Part shown: in pieces, positions 46,434 through 55,607 of the stretch | Position numbering within the stretch: position 1 is the first letter of the stretch | How the letters are laid out: each line of letters starts with the position of its first letter | Source of the DNA: Vibrio salinus | GTDB lineage: Bacteria > Pseudomonadota > Gammaproteobacteria > Enterobacterales > Vibrionaceae | Direction of reading: 5' to 3' | Assembly (NCBI RefSeq): GCF_021272385.1 | Contig: NZ_JAJSDZ010000010.1 | Span: 1,240,001 to 1,304,000 of the forward strand | Length of the DNA stretch: 64,000 bases | Program-made: the position numbers and the translations under genes | Notes under the pieces: generated by a model | What the model was told of the DNA's origin: nothing | Seen by the model: the letters and a program-made list of their open reading frames with translations, nothing else | Database searches by the model: none

Positions 46434-47819
46434 ATGCCAATAACAAAATCTAAATTACTGAGTCTTAGTATTTCCTGTGCTCTGCTTGCTGGTTGCGGCT
46501 CTTTAACTCATACAACGTTTTCCCCACCGCCAGTGAATGTACCGTCATCCTGGCAACAACAACAGATAAATGAGTCCACAAGTATCGATCCATGGTGGCT
46601 TAAATTTAATGATGAAACATTAAATTCTTTGATCACTCACGTGCTAAAAAATAATAATGATTTGGCTCTGGCAACATTAACATTAGAAAAAGCCCGCCTG
46701 AAAGCAGGTCTGACAGCAACAGACCGCTATCCGGATATATCATCAGAGACAACTGGGAAAAAAAATAAAGACCTGGACTCAGGAGCAACAGACAACAGCT
46801 TTTCAACGTCATTGTCCATTAGTTATGAACTTGATCTGTGGGGACGAGTATCATCGGAAATAGACGCAGCCAAATGGACAGCAGTTGCCAGTGAAGAAGA
46901 CAGAGAAGCGACCGCTCAGAGTCTGGCATCAACAACCGCCTCTCTGTACTGGCAAATAGGGTATTTAAAAGATCGGCTCCGGCTAAGCTCAAAAAGCATT
47001 GATTATGCTAAACAGACTCTTGCCTTAACGAAAAATCAGTATAAAAGTGGAGCAGTTACGCAGTTAAATGTTTTGGAGGCACAACGTAGCCTTGCAGGAC
47101 AGGAATCAAGTCACAGCGAATTAGTACAACAACTTCATGAAGCTGAAAACTCACTGGCTATATTACTGGGGAAAACACCCAAACCGGATTTAGCCAAAAT
47201 AGATACATTACCGGACACAAATATTCCAGAGATACAGGCTGGTGTTCCGGCCGATGTCCTAATCCGCAGACCCGATGTTAAATCAGCTTTGTATACAATG
47301 CGAGCAGCGTTGGCAACAAAAGATGCAACGCTGGCAGCCTATTTCCCAACATTCTCTCTGACGGGGTCACTTGGTGGTTCATCTACCGAATTACATAATC
47401 TGCTATCCAATCCAATTGGTACTCTGGGAGCCAATCTGGTTCTGCCATTTCTGGAGTGGAACCAAATGAAACTGAATGAGAAAATTTCTGATATTGATTA
47501 CCAGAAAGCGGTTGTTACCTACCGAAAAACTTTGTACGAAGCGTTTGAAGATGTTGACAATGCGTTATCCGCAAAAACTCAGTATGACTATCAGGCCCAA
47601 AAACTCAAAGAGCAATATAATGCCGCCTCGGCAGCTGAAAAAATCTATGCCAGCCAGTATCGTTATGGTGCCGTCAGTATCCAGGACTGGCTAGATGCTC
47701 AGGAGACACAACGTGAATCTGAAGAATCATTACTGAAAAACCGCTATAACCGGTTTAATATTCAGGCAACGGTCTATCAGGCTCTCGGTGGTGTAGATAT
47801 TGCGACAACAATAAAATGA
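46434..47819 (+). CDS. NodT/TolC-type outer-membrane efflux lipoprotein
   Basis: A 461-residue outer-membrane factor with a lipoprotein signal (lipobox LAGC, Cys about 21) and two repeats of the TolC coiled-coil/barrel fold (DPWWLKFNDETLNSLI, YELDLWGRVSSEIDAA, PADVLIRRPDVKSALYTMRAALA). It is the dedicated channel for MacAB here, encoded eight bases after macB, unlike E. coli where TolC is encoded elsewhere. Confidence 0.92.
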   Translation: MPITKSKLLSLSISCALLAGCGSLTHTTFSPPPVNVPSSWQQQQINESTSIDPWWLKFNDETLNSLITHVLKNNNDLALATLTLEKARLKAGLTATDRYPDISSETTGKKNKDLDSGATDNSFSTSLSISYELDLWGRVSSEIDAAKWTAVASEEDREATAQSLASTTASLYWQIGYLKDRLRLSSKSIDYAKQTLALTKNQYKSGAVTQLNVLEAQRSLAGQESSHSELVQQLHEAENSLAILLGKTPKPDLAKIDTLPDTNIPEIQAGVPADVLIRRPDVKSALYTMRAALATKDATLAAYFPTFSLTGSLGGSSTELHNLLSNPIGTLGANLVLPFLEWNQMKLNEKISDIDYQKAVVTYRKTLYEAFEDVDNALSAKTQYDYQAQKLKEQYNAASAAEKIYASQYRYGAVSIQDWLDAQETQRESEESLLKNRYNRFNIQATVYQALGGVDIATTIK

Positions 47820-47829
47820 CCATTTCAAT

Positions 47830-47865
47830 TCAAGACAAGTATTCTGTACATAAAACTTGTCTTGA
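47830..47865 (+). terminator. terminator of the macAB-outer membrane factor operon
   Basis: TCAAGACAAGT and ACTTGTCTTGA pair perfectly over 11 bp around a 14-base AT-rich loop, followed by TTCTTCTGCTT. It stands 11 bases after the operon stop. Confidence 0.75.
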
Positions 47866-47929
47866 TTCTTCTGCTTATCAGATTTATAACTAGTTCTCGT
47901 ATATTTAATTTACAAGTTTGTTACATAGA

Positions 47930-48550
47930 ATGGAATCTTCTTCTCTTTGGGTTTTTATCCCAACTTTTTTCTTCGTATCGGCAACTCCCGGTATGTGTAT
48001 GACTTTATCATTAACGTTAGGAATGACCATTGGTGTAAAAAGAGCAATGTACATGATGGTTGGTGAACTGATTGGCGTTGCCTCTGTCGCTACCGCTGCG
48101 ATTATCGGTGTTGCCACCCTCTTGCTTAACCACCCGGGACTCTTTCTGGTTTTAAAAACGGTGGGGGCACTCTATCTATTTTACCTGGGAGTACAAATGT
48201 GGCGTTCCAAAGGCCGGTTAGCAATACCGGAAGATTTGAATCAAGAAATGGATGTTGATTTCAAATCGCTGGCATCCCAGGGACTAATAACGGCGATTGC
48301 CAATCCAAAAGGCTGGGCATTTTTTATTGCACTTTTGCCCCCCTTTATCAATTCCGAAGCACCATTATTTTCGCAATCTGCCATGTTGATTAGCATCATT
48401 CTAAGCTTTGAATTTATTTGTCTTATGATGTATGCATCCGGAGGCCAGACTCTGAGGAAAGCATTACTGAAAAGAGGCAATGTTGTTATGATGAACAGGA
48501 TTTCAGGGTCGTTAATGGCTGGAGTTGCAGCATGGCTGGCACTTGGCTAA
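47930..48550 (+). CDS. LysE family exporter
   Basis: A 206-residue six-helix LysE/RhtB protein (FFVSATPGMCMTLSLTLGMTIG near the start, GLITAIANPKGWAFFIALLPPFI in the middle). It is an amino-acid or metabolite exporter, distinct from the one at 39016-39636. The ATG at 47930 gives the usual start; the ribosome site is weak and a TTG at 47918 is open. Confidence 0.85.
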   Translation: MESSSLWVFIPTFFFVSATPGMCMTLSLTLGMTIGVKRAMYMMVGELIGVASVATAAIIGVATLLLNHPGLFLVLKTVGALYLFYLGVQMWRSKGRLAIPEDLNQEMDVDFKSLASQGLITAIANPKGWAFFIALLPPFINSEAPLFSQSAMLISIILSFEFICLMMYASGGQTLRKALLKRGNVVMMNRISGSLMAGVAAWLALG

Positions 48551-48576
48551 CCTAACCATGCACACAATGTAAAATC

Positions 48577-49143
48577 TTAACCCACAGCACAAAGATTGGG
48601 CGACTCATTAATAACCGTCTGCATCGGCTTGAAATTGCAAGAATCAGACAAAAGTGACGTTTCAATCTTTATCACTACTTTTTTCACTTTCGAAGGCTTA
48701 GATAATGCAAGGGATGGCATATGAATGGTTCTTGGTGTGAATACATAAAAAGCCCCTGGCTTCATGATATTTTCCTGAAGCTCAACCATCGGATTTTCAT
48801 TTCCGACAAAAGCAATATCTTTCGCCTGATCATAATTACAGGTACGACTCAAAACCCGGTATTCTTCATCAGAAGCCACTGTCCAGCCAAACTTTTCTTC
48901 ACCATATAGAAGAAACTGAACATCTGTGTATGTTTGATGGAATTCAGCACCGAATTGACTTTCTTCCACTGTTTCATATTCCTGAACCAGAAAAAAAGCT
49001 TCATCACTTTCAATGTGCTTAATTTCGTATTTACCAGAAGCCAGATTCATTAAATCTAAACTGGTTACGTAATCAAAAATATCATTAACCAATGGAGAAA
49101 ATAGTGCCTGATTATCAGAGCAACCAAATTTACTAATGATCAT
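48577..49143 (-). CDS. YhcH/YjgK/YiaL family protein
   Basis: A 188-residue protein of the cupin-like YhcH/YjgK/YiaL (DUF386) family: GKYEIKHIESDEAFFLVQEYET, FHQTYTDVQFLLYGEEKFGW and PGAFYVFTPRTIHMPSL, whose His and acidic residues fit the metal site. The usual length is about 150; a C-terminal extension of some 30 residues follows the conserved KKVVIKIE end. Relatives act in sialic acid, galactosaminide or ulosonate use (YhcH is in the nan operon). The ATG at 49143 has TAGG eight bases upstream. No sugar genes are adjacent. Confidence 0.85.
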   Translation of the reverse strand: MIISKFGCSDNQALFSPLVNDIFDYVTSLDLMNLASGKYEIKHIESDEAFFLVQEYETVEESQFGAEFHQTYTDVQFLLYGEEKFGWTVASDEEYRVLSRTCNYDQAKDIAFVGNENPMVELQENIMKPGAFYVFTPRTIHMPSLALSKPSKVKKVVIKIETSLLSDSCNFKPMQTVINESPNLCAVG

Positions 49144-49341
49144 ACTACTACCTACTTCAGTGATAGACGTCGAATAATACACATCATATTCGGTTACCTG
49201 CTACAGATTTGTGAATCATGCGAAATTTATCAGACACTGAATGTAACAAAAGGAAACATCAAAAAAAAAGTATTAAGATTTCATTCTGTTTAAATATATA
49301 TGTCTGACTTCTTTTCTTATGCAGAAACAAAGCTTGCTCAT

Positions 49342-50013
49342 TTATTTATAAAAAACTTCTCCACTGTCTACATCATAATAAACTTTATCAGACACATTAA
49401 GTCCACCACAATAAACAAAGTAAACATTCCGGTCAGGGTAATTTAATGAACGCATCCAACCATGAAGCTCTTCAAAATCTTCTGGTTTACAAATATTTTC
49501 CTGTAACAGCTTACTGGTTACTTTGATAAACCTGTCACGATATAATTTAAAATCATCAGAGCGCCCAATATAACTGCTCACAATATCATCATGTTCAAGT
49601 GGGGAAATAATAGGCTTGGTATGAGATAAATCTGACATTTTTACCCACTCAGCCATTTCTTTCCCACCTTCTTTGTAAACATAGAAATTCGAAATTCGTC
49701 CCCACCCATCTTTTTGTTCCAAAACTCTGACAGTATCCCCAATATACATGTATCTTTCCGGCAGATGGTCATCCCCGGGACCGTTACGTACCGCTATCTT
49801 CCGTTCCTTTATGTAATAATCTTTAACTCTGAATGGTACAGGTTTCGCAACTTTTTGGGTCTTAGCATCTGATGCCTTAGACTTCGCCTTTGTATCATCC
49901 GTCATTTTAGTCACTTCAGTATCAGACTGTGGTTTCATAAAAAACAAATAATACCCTGCCCCTGCACCACCTAAACCCAATAACAAAATGACAATTAATA
50001 AAATTTTTTTCAC
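49342..50013 (-). CDS. membrane-anchored SH3-like domain protein
   Basis: About 223 residues. One N-terminal membrane helix (KKILLIVILLLGLGGAGAGYYLFF), a Lys/Ser/Thr-rich linker, then a bacterial SH3-like domain at about 65-130 (IAVRNGPGDDHLPERYMYIGDTVRVLEQKDGWGRIS) and a C-terminal domain ending YYDVDSGEVFYK with two cysteines. I start at GTG 50013, with AGGA seven bases upstream; the open frame runs on to a TTG. Probably anchored in the inner membrane facing the periplasm. Function unknown. Confidence 0.75.
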   Translation of the reverse strand: MKKILLIVILLLGLGGAGAGYYLFFMKPQSDTEVTKMTDDTKAKSKASDAKTQKVAKPVPFRVKDYYIKERKIAVRNGPGDDHLPERYMYIGDTVRVLEQKDGWGRISNFYVYKEGGKEMAEWVKMSDLSHTKPIISPLEHDDIVSSYIGRSDDFKLYRDRFIKVTSKLLQENICKPEDFEELHGWMRSLNYPDRNVYFVYCGGLNVSDKVYYDVDSGEVFYK

Positions 50014-50258
50014 AAATATTTCCTGTACTGATTCAAAAAGACCCAATAAAGATAAACAGCAGAACTACTCTGTCATCGGTCACTACTGTATTAACTTTAG
50101 TCTTAAAATACAGACTTAAACGAGGTAACCCGAGCGTTACTCATATTAATATCACTTATTAGCACTGTAATTTTGAGCCTTTACATAGAAATTAGTGGCA
50201 AAGATCTACATACTTACAAAATATCTAATAGCTAATAGACATATTGCATATCAATAAT

Positions 50259-51365
50259 ATGAATTTGAGTGTTGGTGTTCAGAAAAAATACCTGCTAGCT
50301 ACGGTTATCATCCTGCAGTCTGTTGTCTGGGCTTTCCCTTGCCAAGCAACTGAGACTTCTGAGCCTTCAATAATCTATTATTCTCTCATGGTATGCATCT
50401 TAATCTTATCAGCAAGTATCATCTTTTTTACTTACTCCCAAAGAAAGTCGAAGCAACATTTGCCAGAACTTCTCAGTGCCGTTAATGAGCTTTCTGCATG
50501 GATCATTCTCGATAACAAATTCAGAATTATACGCAGTAGTAAAGAGTTCCGTAAACTAAATGGCTATGATATTAAAGATATTTCCGGATTAAATCCTTTC
50601 CCATCTATTGTTTTTACAAACTCCTACAGAGAAAAAAAATCTATCATCTCCTGCTTAGCTGAAAAAAACGTCTGGCAGGGAGAGCTATCAACCATTCACA
50701 AAGAAGGATATATACAAACCCAATTAGTAAAAATACAGATGGTTTGCTCTGATAACGATGATCAACGAATCTTTTATATGATTTCATTTGTGGACATCAC
50801 TGAACAAAAAAAAGTAGAGCATAAACTAAGAGCTCTCAGCGAAAAAGATCCTTTGACCGGGATATGGAACAGAAGAAAGTTTGATGGAGAACTGAGACAT
50901 TTCTGCCAGCTCAATGGCCGGTACCCGGATAAATCCTTTGGTTGTCTTGCAATCATTGATATCGATCACTTTAAACTCGTCAACGATGAGCTAGGACACG
51001 ATATCGGTGATCATGTTATTCAGAACATTGCCACCACGTTAAAAGTTTTTTTAAGAGAGACCGACATCATAGCCCGGGTTGGCGGAGAAGAATTTGCAAT
51101 CATCCTCCATCAAACATCATCAGAAGACGCAAGCTATATTCTGAACCGAATACGAAAATCCATCCACACCAATTCCGATATCCCCTGCTCAATTAGCTGC
51201 GGAATAACCAATATCACGTCTTCACCTGAAAATGTTTATAAACGTGCAGACGTTGCACTATATGATGCCAAATCAACCGGACGAAATAAGATAATAACAC
51301 TATTGACTGAGGAAATATCAGAAATATCCACATATGAATCGCCTCAATTTAGTGCAAGAGCCTGA
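50259..51365 (+). CDS. PAS-GGDEF diguanylate cyclase
   Basis: About 368 residues: N-terminal signal-like helix, a second membrane helix (IIYYSLMVCILILSASIIFFTY), a PAS domain (about 85-190, ending FVDITEQKK), and a GGDEF domain with intact GGEEF active site and FDGELRHFCQ...IDIDHFKLVNDELGHDIGD. RETD five residues before GGEEF is an inhibitory I-site, so product feedback is expected. It makes cyclic di-GMP in response to a signal sensed by the periplasmic or PAS part. The start is uncertain: no clear ribosome site, and a TTG at 50244 is possible. Confidence 0.92.
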   Translation: MNLSVGVQKKYLLATVIILQSVVWAFPCQATETSEPSIIYYSLMVCILILSASIIFFTYSQRKSKQHLPELLSAVNELSAWIILDNKFRIIRSSKEFRKLNGYDIKDISGLNPFPSIVFTNSYREKKSIISCLAEKNVWQGELSTIHKEGYIQTQLVKIQMVCSDNDDQRIFYMISFVDITEQKKVEHKLRALSEKDPLTGIWNRRKFDGELRHFCQLNGRYPDKSFGCLAIIDIDHFKLVNDELGHDIGDHVIQNIATTLKVFLRETDIIARVGGEEFAIILHQTSSEDASYILNRIRKSIHTNSDIPCSISCGITNITSSPENVYKRADVALYDAKSTGRNKIITLLTEEISEISTYESPQFSARA

Positions 51366-51499
51366 AAATGTGCACAATTTCCAAACAGCGTGTGTTTAGT
51401 TTAGTTTTAACCGTTTGTTTTTGTTAACTGTTATGAGTTGGCGTAAAACTTGAAGTGGTCAAACAATGAATAAAATTGCACATCATTAGGGAGCAACAA

Positions 51500-52720
51500 A
51501 TGCAAGATACACTAACGGTTGTACTTGCGGGCGGAGTCGGCTCAAGATTATCGCCTTTGACTGATAACAGAGCAAAACCAGCCGTCCCTTTCGGAGGCAA
51601 ATACCGAATCATCGATTTCACACTAACCAACTGCTTACATTCCGGTCTCCGGCAAATACTGGTACTAACTCAATATAAATCCCATTCACTACAGAAGCAC
51701 TTACGCGATGGATGGTCGATATTCAACCCTGAGCTTGGGGAGTATATTACCATTGTTCCCCCTCAAATGAGAAAAGGAGGTGCCTGGTACGAAGGTACCG
51801 CCGATGCGATCTATCATAATTTATGGTTACTATCCCGGAGCGATGCTAAATATGTTGTCGTTTTATCCGGTGACCACATATACAAGATGGACTACGCCGC
51901 AATGTTAGAAGAACACATTGCCAAGAACGCCATTACGACAGTTGCCTGCATGGACATTCCCCGAAGTGAAGCATCAGCATTCGGTATTATCAACGTAGAT
52001 ACCAACTATAAAATCACGTCCTTTATTGAAAAACCTCAGGATCCGCCCCCAATGCCTAACGACCCGAACAGAAGTCTGGTATCCATGGGAATTTATATCT
52101 TTAATATGGAAGAGTTACAAGAAGCGCTGACAAAAGATTCAGCTAACAAAGATTCAAATCATGACTTCGGAAAAAACATTCTTCCCGAGCTGGTAAAAAC
52201 AGGAAACGTATTTGCCTATAATTTCTGTGGAGATAAAGGAAGGGTTGCCAAAGATTGCTATTGGCGTGATGTCGGTACGATCGACTCCTATTACCGTGCC
52301 AATATGGACTTACTTGACCCACTGCCTCCGATGAACATATATCAACCTGATTGGTCAATAAGAACCTATGAGGCCCAATTCCCACCAGCGAGAACTGTTT
52401 CTTCAGCAACAGGCAATGAAGGTATCTTCATCAATTCAATTATATCGAACGGCGTTATAAATTCTGGCGGCTCTGTGCACCATTCCATTATTTCATCAAA
52501 CGTCAGAATCTATGACAGCGCAACCGTTTCAAACTCCATTATTTTTGACGACGTCACCATAGGCCAAGGGTGTCAGATAGCAAACTGCATTATTGATAAA
52601 CATGTAAAAATACCACCAAATACTGAAATTGGAATCGACCCGCAAAAAGATTCAGAACGCTTTCATATATCAGAACAGGGCATTGTTGTTGTGCCGGAAG
52701 CCTACATATTTGATATTTAA
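51500..52720 (+). CDS. glgC: glucose-1-phosphate adenylyltransferase
   Basis: A 406-residue GlgC close to the Vibrio type: VLAGGVGSRLSPLTDNRAKPAVPFGGKYRIIDF at the N-terminus (nucleotide site), WYEGTADAIYHN, VVVLSGDHIYKMDYAAML, SFIEKP, YWRDVGTIDSYY, and a C-terminal left-handed beta-helix with NSIISNGVI repeats. It makes ADP-glucose for glycogen. The ATG at 51500 has GGGAG six bases upstream. No glgA follows; a hairpin closes the gene. Confidence 0.96.
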   Translation: MQDTLTVVLAGGVGSRLSPLTDNRAKPAVPFGGKYRIIDFTLTNCLHSGLRQILVLTQYKSHSLQKHLRDGWSIFNPELGEYITIVPPQMRKGGAWYEGTADAIYHNLWLLSRSDAKYVVVLSGDHIYKMDYAAMLEEHIAKNAITTVACMDIPRSEASAFGIINVDTNYKITSFIEKPQDPPPMPNDPNRSLVSMGIYIFNMEELQEALTKDSANKDSNHDFGKNILPELVKTGNVFAYNFCGDKGRVAKDCYWRDVGTIDSYYRANMDLLDPLPPMNIYQPDWSIRTYEAQFPPARTVSSATGNEGIFINSIISNGVINSGGSVHHSIISSNVRIYDSATVSNSIIFDDVTIGQGCQIANCIIDKHVKIPPNTEIGIDPQKDSERFHISEQGIVVVPEAYIFDI

Positions 52721-52739
52721 AACTCTTTCCAAAGAAAAT

Positions 52740-52768
52740 CGCCACACTTCATTCAGGCAAGTGTGGCG
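52740..52768 (+). terminator. stem-loop after glgC
   Basis: CGCCACACTT and AAGTGTGGCG form a 10 bp perfect stem with a nine-base loop, 19 bases after the stop. The next T run is about 25 bases further, so classical termination is uncertain. Confidence 0.65.
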
Positions 52769-52958
52769 GAACAGCTAAAAACATTAGCTTAATCAGGAAA
52801 TTCTATTATTCCTTAACTTTTTTATTTTAAAAACAGTCATTTTTTGGCTTTCTTCTTCCTCTTTTTTGTTCTTTTCCTCATTTTGTTAACTATAAGATTG
52901 AAATATCAGTAAGAAAAAGGAATATATAAGTTACTTTTATATTTAAGGTTTGATGAAC

Positions 52959-53414
52959 ATGGATAAGAAGACAAGAACAATTGCAGCTCATAAACACGTT
53001 GCACTTGTAGCACATGACAACTGTAAAAAAGACCTGCTTGCCTGGGTATCTACAAATAAAGCAAAACTTCAAAAACATTTTTTATATGCAACAGGCACAA
53101 CCGGACATCTTTTAAGTAAAGAAACCGGCTTGGCAATTAAGAGTCTGATCAGCGGTCCAATGGGTGGCGACCAACAACTTGGCGCTCTTATTTCAGAACA
53201 GGAAATCGATGTTCTGGTATTCTTCTGGGATCCGCTGAATTCAGTGCCTCATGATCCAGATGTTAAAGCCCTTCTCAGAATTGCCAGCGTTTGGAATATA
53301 CCTGTAGCAACAAATCAGGCAAGTGCAGATGTCATTTTTGCTTCTCCACTTATGGATTCTGAATTTGACATTGAAATTCCAGACTATGAGGCCTACCTAA
53401 ACAAACGCACCTAG
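52959..53414 (+). CDS. mgsA: methylglyoxal synthase
   Basis: A 151-residue MgsA matching E. coli across its length: HVALVAHDNCKKDLLAWV, LYATGTTGHLLSKETG, catalytic Asp in SGPMGGDQQLGALI, FFWDPLNSVPHDPDVKALLR and NIPVATN. It converts dihydroxyacetone phosphate to methylglyoxal, a safety valve when sugar phosphates build up. That fits an organism with large sugar-phosphate fluxes such as those from the split transketolases. The ATG at 52959 aligns with the E. coli start; AAGG is 10 bases upstream. Convergent with helD, as in E. coli. Confidence 0.95.
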   Translation: MDKKTRTIAAHKHVALVAHDNCKKDLLAWVSTNKAKLQKHFLYATGTTGHLLSKETGLAIKSLISGPMGGDQQLGALISEQEIDVLVFFWDPLNSVPHDPDVKALLRIASVWNIPVATNQASADVIFASPLMDSEFDIEIPDYEAYLNKRT

Positions 53415-53417
53415 TTC

Positions 53418-55487
53418 CTATTTAATTTGTTTTAGCAGATATTGTCCCTGACGGAGCTCCTCTATAAATGAGGAGCCCATGTGGCTATATGCAAGCCAGA
53501 CTTTTTCTTTTGCCCGGGTCATCGCAACATAAAATAGCCGTCTTTCCTCTGCATAGGGATAGGTTTCATTTTTACTCATAAGCACAGTATCAATATGATT
53601 TTTTTTCACCTGAGCAGGAAACTGACCGTCGTCTACGTTCAGCACAATAACATAATCGGCTTCCTTCCCTTTTGAAGCATGACAGGTCATAAATCTTATA
53701 TTTAAATTAGAATACCTATCCTGCCAGTCATCATACAGTTCCGGCCTGTGGTAATGATTGCGACCTAACATTAACAGCGTTTTAGGCTCTTTAGCTTTCC
53801 GGTTTAACCCATCAAGAATTTTCTCAATTTTAGCCTGATTCAGTAAGCAAACTCTCGCCCCTTTAACCGTCGTATAACTATTTAGTGTTTTTTTCAGTTG
53901 CTCAGGGTTTTGTTGTATAAACTGATTGGCAACAGCACCAATCTTGTCATTAAAACGATAAGTGGTATCAAGATATTTAATAACAGAATGAGGAAAACGT
54001 TTTTTAAAACCGGTTGTTAAGTCAACTTCAGAACCGGCAAATTCGTAAATGGATTGCCAGTCATCACCAACAGCGTATAAATGTACATCTGCCTGTTTTT
54101 TATTCTTATGGCATAAAGACTCAATCAATAATAAACGCTCAGGTGATATATCCTGATATTCATCGATCATGATGTGTCGCCATGGTGACTTAAAACGACC
54201 ACGTTTCACAATCTTAATTGCGTTCGATATCATCAAATTAAAATCGACTTCATTATTTTCCTTAAGCATCTGGCCCCATGACTGATAACATGGCCAAACT
54301 AATGCTAATTCACTGTTTAACCGGGAATATTCACTATCACTAACCAATTTTTGTTGAATGTCTTTTTTCGACATATTCACCATGGCCAATGTATCCAGCT
54401 GTTTTATCAACCAGGCAATCAATTTACTATCTTCAACATGACTTCCTAATTCATCGTCTCCGGTAATATAGGCGATAGGCCACTGGCTGAGATGTTTTTG
54501 CCAACGTTTATAATTCGTTGGTGTCATCCAATGTTTCTTCAACCACTCTGTCACCCATTCGCCTTTTTTATCCTCATCGGTTGCAACAGAAGATATTAAT
54601 ACATCCGAATCGCCAGATTGCTTTATAATATTGAGACCTAACTGATGAAACGTACAGATCTGAACATGCTTTGCAGCAGGTCCGATCCGGCTGAGTAACC
54701 TCTCCTGCATTTCATTTGCGGCCTCCCGCCCGAATGCAAGCATGAGTATCTCATCTGGCTGGGCCAGTTTACTTTCAAGCAGATAGGCAACTCTGGCCAT
54801 TAACACACTCGTTTTACCAGACCCAGCTCCGGCCAGTACCAGGTTGTTATCGTCGTTTAGTAACACAGCCTGTTGCTGAGAAATATTTAACGGAGATGAT
54901 TCAATTTGAGTAAAAAGCTCGTCCCACCGGCCTGTTTCATTGTTGACCCAACGGTTGTTTCGCTCATCAAGCTGGGAGGAAATATCGGTATACCAATTCG
55001 TAATCAGAGTCGATATATGAGGAAAACGTTGATTCACCTGTTTAATGGACATCGATAATGTGGAAAGATTGTTATTTACCTTAGATTTCCAATCTGATAG
55101 CTTCGAGTGAGGCAGATAACCGTCATAATGAATTAAAGCGTCTAAATCGGCATGCCACTGAGGCAAAAATTCAGCCAGAATACGGCACTGCTCATTATGC
55201 CAGGCCTCATAGGAAGCAAGGGCTTTTTTTGCAAATTCAACACAAGAACTCCACGGCAATCCCTGAACCAGCCAACAAGTTTGTTTCCCCTCATCAATAT
55301 GAGACCGGAATTCAAGTTGCCCCCACAGGATACCCCGGCAAACCCGGATTGAACCATTCCATATAAGAAAAGGAATATGTTCTTCCACCATGTTAGAACT
55401 GACAATCAGTGTATTATCCACTAGCTCAACCTGATGGTATTCACCATGAATAAAATACTGTGCGCTTTTACTGGCCTTTAACAACAT
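53418..55487 (-). CDS. helD: DNA helicase IV
   Basis: A 689-residue UvrD/Rep-like superfamily 1 helicase of the HelD type (E. coli 684). An N-terminal HelD-specific region is followed by Walker A LAGAGSGKTSVL near 220, DEYQDISPERLLLIE (motif II), VGDDWQSIYEFAGSE (motif III), TYRFNDKIG (motif IV) and TCHASKGKEADYVIVLN with VAMTRAK (V/VI). It unwinds DNA 3' to 5' in recombination and repair. Its end meets mgsA, the E. coli arrangement. Confidence 0.95.
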   Translation of the reverse strand: MLLKASKSAQYFIHGEYHQVELVDNTLIVSSNMVEEHIPFLIWNGSIRVCRGILWGQLEFRSHIDEGKQTCWLVQGLPWSSCVEFAKKALASYEAWHNEQCRILAEFLPQWHADLDALIHYDGYLPHSKLSDWKSKVNNNLSTLSMSIKQVNQRFPHISTLITNWYTDISSQLDERNNRWVNNETGRWDELFTQIESSPLNISQQQAVLLNDDNNLVLAGAGSGKTSVLMARVAYLLESKLAQPDEILMLAFGREAANEMQERLLSRIGPAAKHVQICTFHQLGLNIIKQSGDSDVLISSVATDEDKKGEWVTEWLKKHWMTPTNYKRWQKHLSQWPIAYITGDDELGSHVEDSKLIAWLIKQLDTLAMVNMSKKDIQQKLVSDSEYSRLNSELALVWPCYQSWGQMLKENNEVDFNLMISNAIKIVKRGRFKSPWRHIMIDEYQDISPERLLLIESLCHKNKKQADVHLYAVGDDWQSIYEFAGSEVDLTTGFKKRFPHSVIKYLDTTYRFNDKIGAVANQFIQQNPEQLKKTLNSYTTVKGARVCLLNQAKIEKILDGLNRKAKEPKTLLMLGRNHYHRPELYDDWQDRYSNLNIRFMTCHASKGKEADYVIVLNVDDGQFPAQVKKNHIDTVLMSKNETYPYAEERRLFYVAMTRAKEKVWLAYSHMGSSFIEELRQGQYLLKQIK

Positions 55488-55607
55488 ACACTAACTCTGT
55501 TTTTTGCTCTGTATTAAGCAATTATCTTTTGAGAATTTTATTTATATCAATCTATTAATTCTGTAAGCTGATAGCCTAACACTTTTCGGCTTAAGTGGTT
55601 AAAAAAA